NCBI RefSeq assembly: GCF_024623065.1
Contig: NZ_JANJZR010000035.1
Coordinates: 1-42,373, forward strand
Source: Bacteroides acidifaciens
GTDB lineage: Bacteria; Bacteroidota; Bacteroidia; Bacteroidales; Bacteroidaceae
Reading direction: 5' to 3'
Length of the DNA: 42,373 bases
Under the pieces are notes generated by a model. The model did no database searches and was not told the DNA's origin. It saw only the letters and a list, made by a program, of their open reading frames with translations. Below, in pieces: positions 41,075 to 42,373 of the stretch. Both the position numbers and the translations under genes were made by a program. How positions within the stretch are numbered: position 1 is the first letter of the stretch; the number at the start of each line of letters is the position of its first letter.

Positions 41075-42184
41075 TTATTTCTTCTTCCTGTATTCTTTGC
41101 GTAAATGGAAGTTGAAGCCTGCATATACCTGAAGTGTACCGAATCCGTTGTCAAGAGAGAAATTATTCCGGTGATAATTATAGTTTTTTCCAACAAAGGA
41201 CGAGCCGACAAAATACTTTCCGTTATTGTAGACAATGCCTGCACGAACCAGAAAGTCGAGATTGAACTTACTGTACCATTGTTTCCCTTCGTGAGTTTCT
41301 GCGTCTACATCAGAAGCCTTATAAGCAATGGCGGGAGTGAGAGAAATGCATGCCAGACAATTGCGTGCGAATACCCAGTTGTAGGCATAACCGAAACTGA
41401 TATTGGCATTGGTATATTTTATCTTGTTGACTTTCATTCCGGGGTTCATTCTCTTCTGTATATATTCCGGTAGTTGCTGATAATCAAAATCGAGATTATG
41501 TTTGGAGATAGAGAAACCAGCGATGAATGTTCCGGCATTGCGCCTTTGGTTGGTCGACTGGCTGAAAGCGGCAGGATAGGAAAACTTCCGGTTGTTGAAT
41601 ATATAATATAAATTCAGCCCTTTGATATCCACTTTCAGCCCGTTGAAGTTTTCGGAATAACTGGAAGGTATCTCGTCATAGAATCCCTTGATTTTGTGAA
41701 TCTTGTAATTGTTACCCGTACGGCGGTAGAAGATATCTACGCCCAACTTGGAACTGTATAGGCTTAAATCAAACTCTGTCCCTCTATTTTTCCGGTTTGT
41801 CTTGCGATAAATATCATCGACGTCGACAGACCAACCTAGGAAAATCCATCTCCAACCGAAATATAATCCTATCTTGTTATGTGGATTAGGAGAAAAACTG
41901 AGTTTCTGTGGTTGGGGTAACTCACTGGTGACCGAGTAATATTCGAAGTTACTGAAATGAGTAACCATCAGCGCATAATTATAACGGTTCGGACTGATAT
42001 AGAGCGTATCGAAATCACTGAAGTTCATGAATTTTTTGATAGCTCTTTTAAAGGCACCCGGTCGGGTGGATGCGAGTGAATCGGCTTCTATATTGTCATT
42101 CATAAGACTGTCTCTCTTTTCGGTCTGCGCCTGTAGAGAGAGTGACAGTAGCAAAAAGAAAAATAGAATCATCCGTTTCATCAT
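41075..42184 (-). CDS. DUF4421 family outer-membrane-like protein
   Basis: Protein of 369 residues. A signal peptide ([16 protein letters not shown]) is followed by a short acidic linker and then a region of alternating hydrophobic residues with many Tyr, Phe and Asn. It ends in a typical outer-membrane barrel strand ([10 protein letters not shown]). The overall pattern fits DUF4421, a Bacteroidetes family of unknown function. The start is ATG 42184 (or 42181) because a -7 element sits at 42223-42230, ruling out the open frame's GTG at 42223. Confidence 0.75.
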   Translation of the reverse strand: MMKRMILFFFLLLSLSLQAQTEKRDSLMNDNIEADSLASTRPGAFKRAIKKFMNFSDFDTLYISPNRYNYALMVTHFSNFEYYSVTSELPQPQKLSFSPNPHNKIGLYFGWRWIFLGWSVDVDDIYRKTNRKNRGTEFDLSLYSSKLGVDIFYRRTGNNYKIHKIKGFYDEIPSSYSENFNGLKVDIKGLNLYYIFNNRKFSYPAAFSQSTNQRRNAGTFIAGFSISKHNLDFDYQQLPEYIQKRMNPGMKVNKIKYTNANISFGYAYNWVFARNCLACISLTPAIAYKASDVDAETHEGKQWYSKFNLDFLVRAGIVYNNGKYFVGSSFVGKNYNYHRNNFSLDNGFGTLQVYAGFNFHLRKEYRKKK

Positions 42185-42222
42185 GAGGTTCTTTGTTACC
42201 GTTATAGATGTTGTTCGTTTCA

Positions 42223-42230
42223 CGAAAGTA
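42223..42230 (-). promoter_or_regulatory. Possible -7 element for the DUF4421 gene
   Basis: TACTTTCG on the minus strand resembles TAnnTTTG with one change. No good -33 element is present. Confidence 0.35.
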
Positions 42231-42282
42231 CTATCTTTCGCTGATTTATGCTAACAATCATCTAAAAAATGTTTCGTTTTCT

Positions 42283-42302
42283 AAGATCCTGTTTAAATTT
42301 TC
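42283..42302 (+). repeat. Copy of the AGATCCTGTTTAAATTTTC element
   Basis: This 20-nt stretch equals the reverse complement of 56-75 with one mismatch, so the two copies point outward at the window's ends. The remainder (42303-42373) shows no gene I can identify. Confidence 0.6.
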
Positions 42303-42373
42303 TTCAGTCATAATCTTATAGCTGATATTTTAACTTACCCCGGCTCTTCTTGTCGCGTCCGTCTGTAGTTGGC

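Noticed and set aside
40984..41244. Further upstream extension of the bioBA frame
   Set aside because: It runs through the predicted promoter and into the downstream end of the DUF4421 gene, and it resembles no protein.
42185..42223. GTG 42223 as start of the DUF4421 gene
   Set aside because: The signal peptide begins at ATG 42184 or 42181, and the GTG coincides with the edge of the likely -7 element.

Overview
The window looks like a chromosomal segment of a Bacteroides species (order Bacteroidales). The reasons are the repeated -33/-7 promoter pattern TTTG-N19/20-TAnnTTTG, the weak ribosome binding sites, lineage-typical families (DUF3805/DUF3806 and DUF4421 proteins, a TlpA-like lipoprotein with a long N-terminal domain), and a fused bioB-bioA gene. 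The species cannot be named from the sequence alone. I saw no tRNA, rRNA, CRISPR array, transposase or integrase.

Layout. 102-2582 (-): a PhoR/PhoB-like two-component pair with a likely self-regulatory box. 2825-7786 (+): a transglutaminase-like membrane protein, a DUF3805/3806 protein, an ABC-F ATPase and a PHP-type histidinol phosphatase; a 22-bp tandem palindrome array lies between the last two. 7803-9506 (-): a decayed ATPase remnant and a HipBA-type toxin-antitoxin pair. 9727-10962 (-): an isomerase-like protein of uncertain role. 11144-13618 (+): a class I aminotransferase and a LolC/E-like permease. 13655-15902 (-): a membrane glycosyltransferase and an AI-2E-family permease. 15961-18578 (-): a histidine kinase and an NtrC-type response regulator. 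18955-27093 (+): a five-gene tripartite ABC efflux operon with a textbook sigma-54 promoter and matching dyad sites, so the adjacent regulator probably controls it.

27094-28085 holds a candidate small RNA with promoter and terminator, then a repeat-rich stretch with two more arrays in 22-bp register. 28086-30803 holds a small membrane protein, a TlpA-like lipoprotein and a broken surface-protein gene.

The most interesting part is 30836-35176. A promoter is followed by a roughly 340-nt leader full of hairpins, including a 117-nt cloverleaf-like element. Four tightly packed RNA-repair genes follow: rtcB, prfH, an ATP-dependent RNA ligase and an HD-Pnk end-healing enzyme. RtcB and PrfH are known to work together on cleaved 16S rRNA. 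The ligase and HD-Pnk supply a second, chemically different heal-and-seal route, so one transcript would encode two RNA repair pathways plus a ribosome-rescue factor. I know of no description of the leader RNA, but I could not search for one.

35315-40794 (-) is a complete biotin operon, bioBA-bioF-bioG-bioC-bioD, with an in-frame leader peptide ahead of bioBA. 41075-42184 (-) is a DUF4421 outer-membrane-like protein. Near-identical 20-nt elements lie in inverted orientation close to both window ends.
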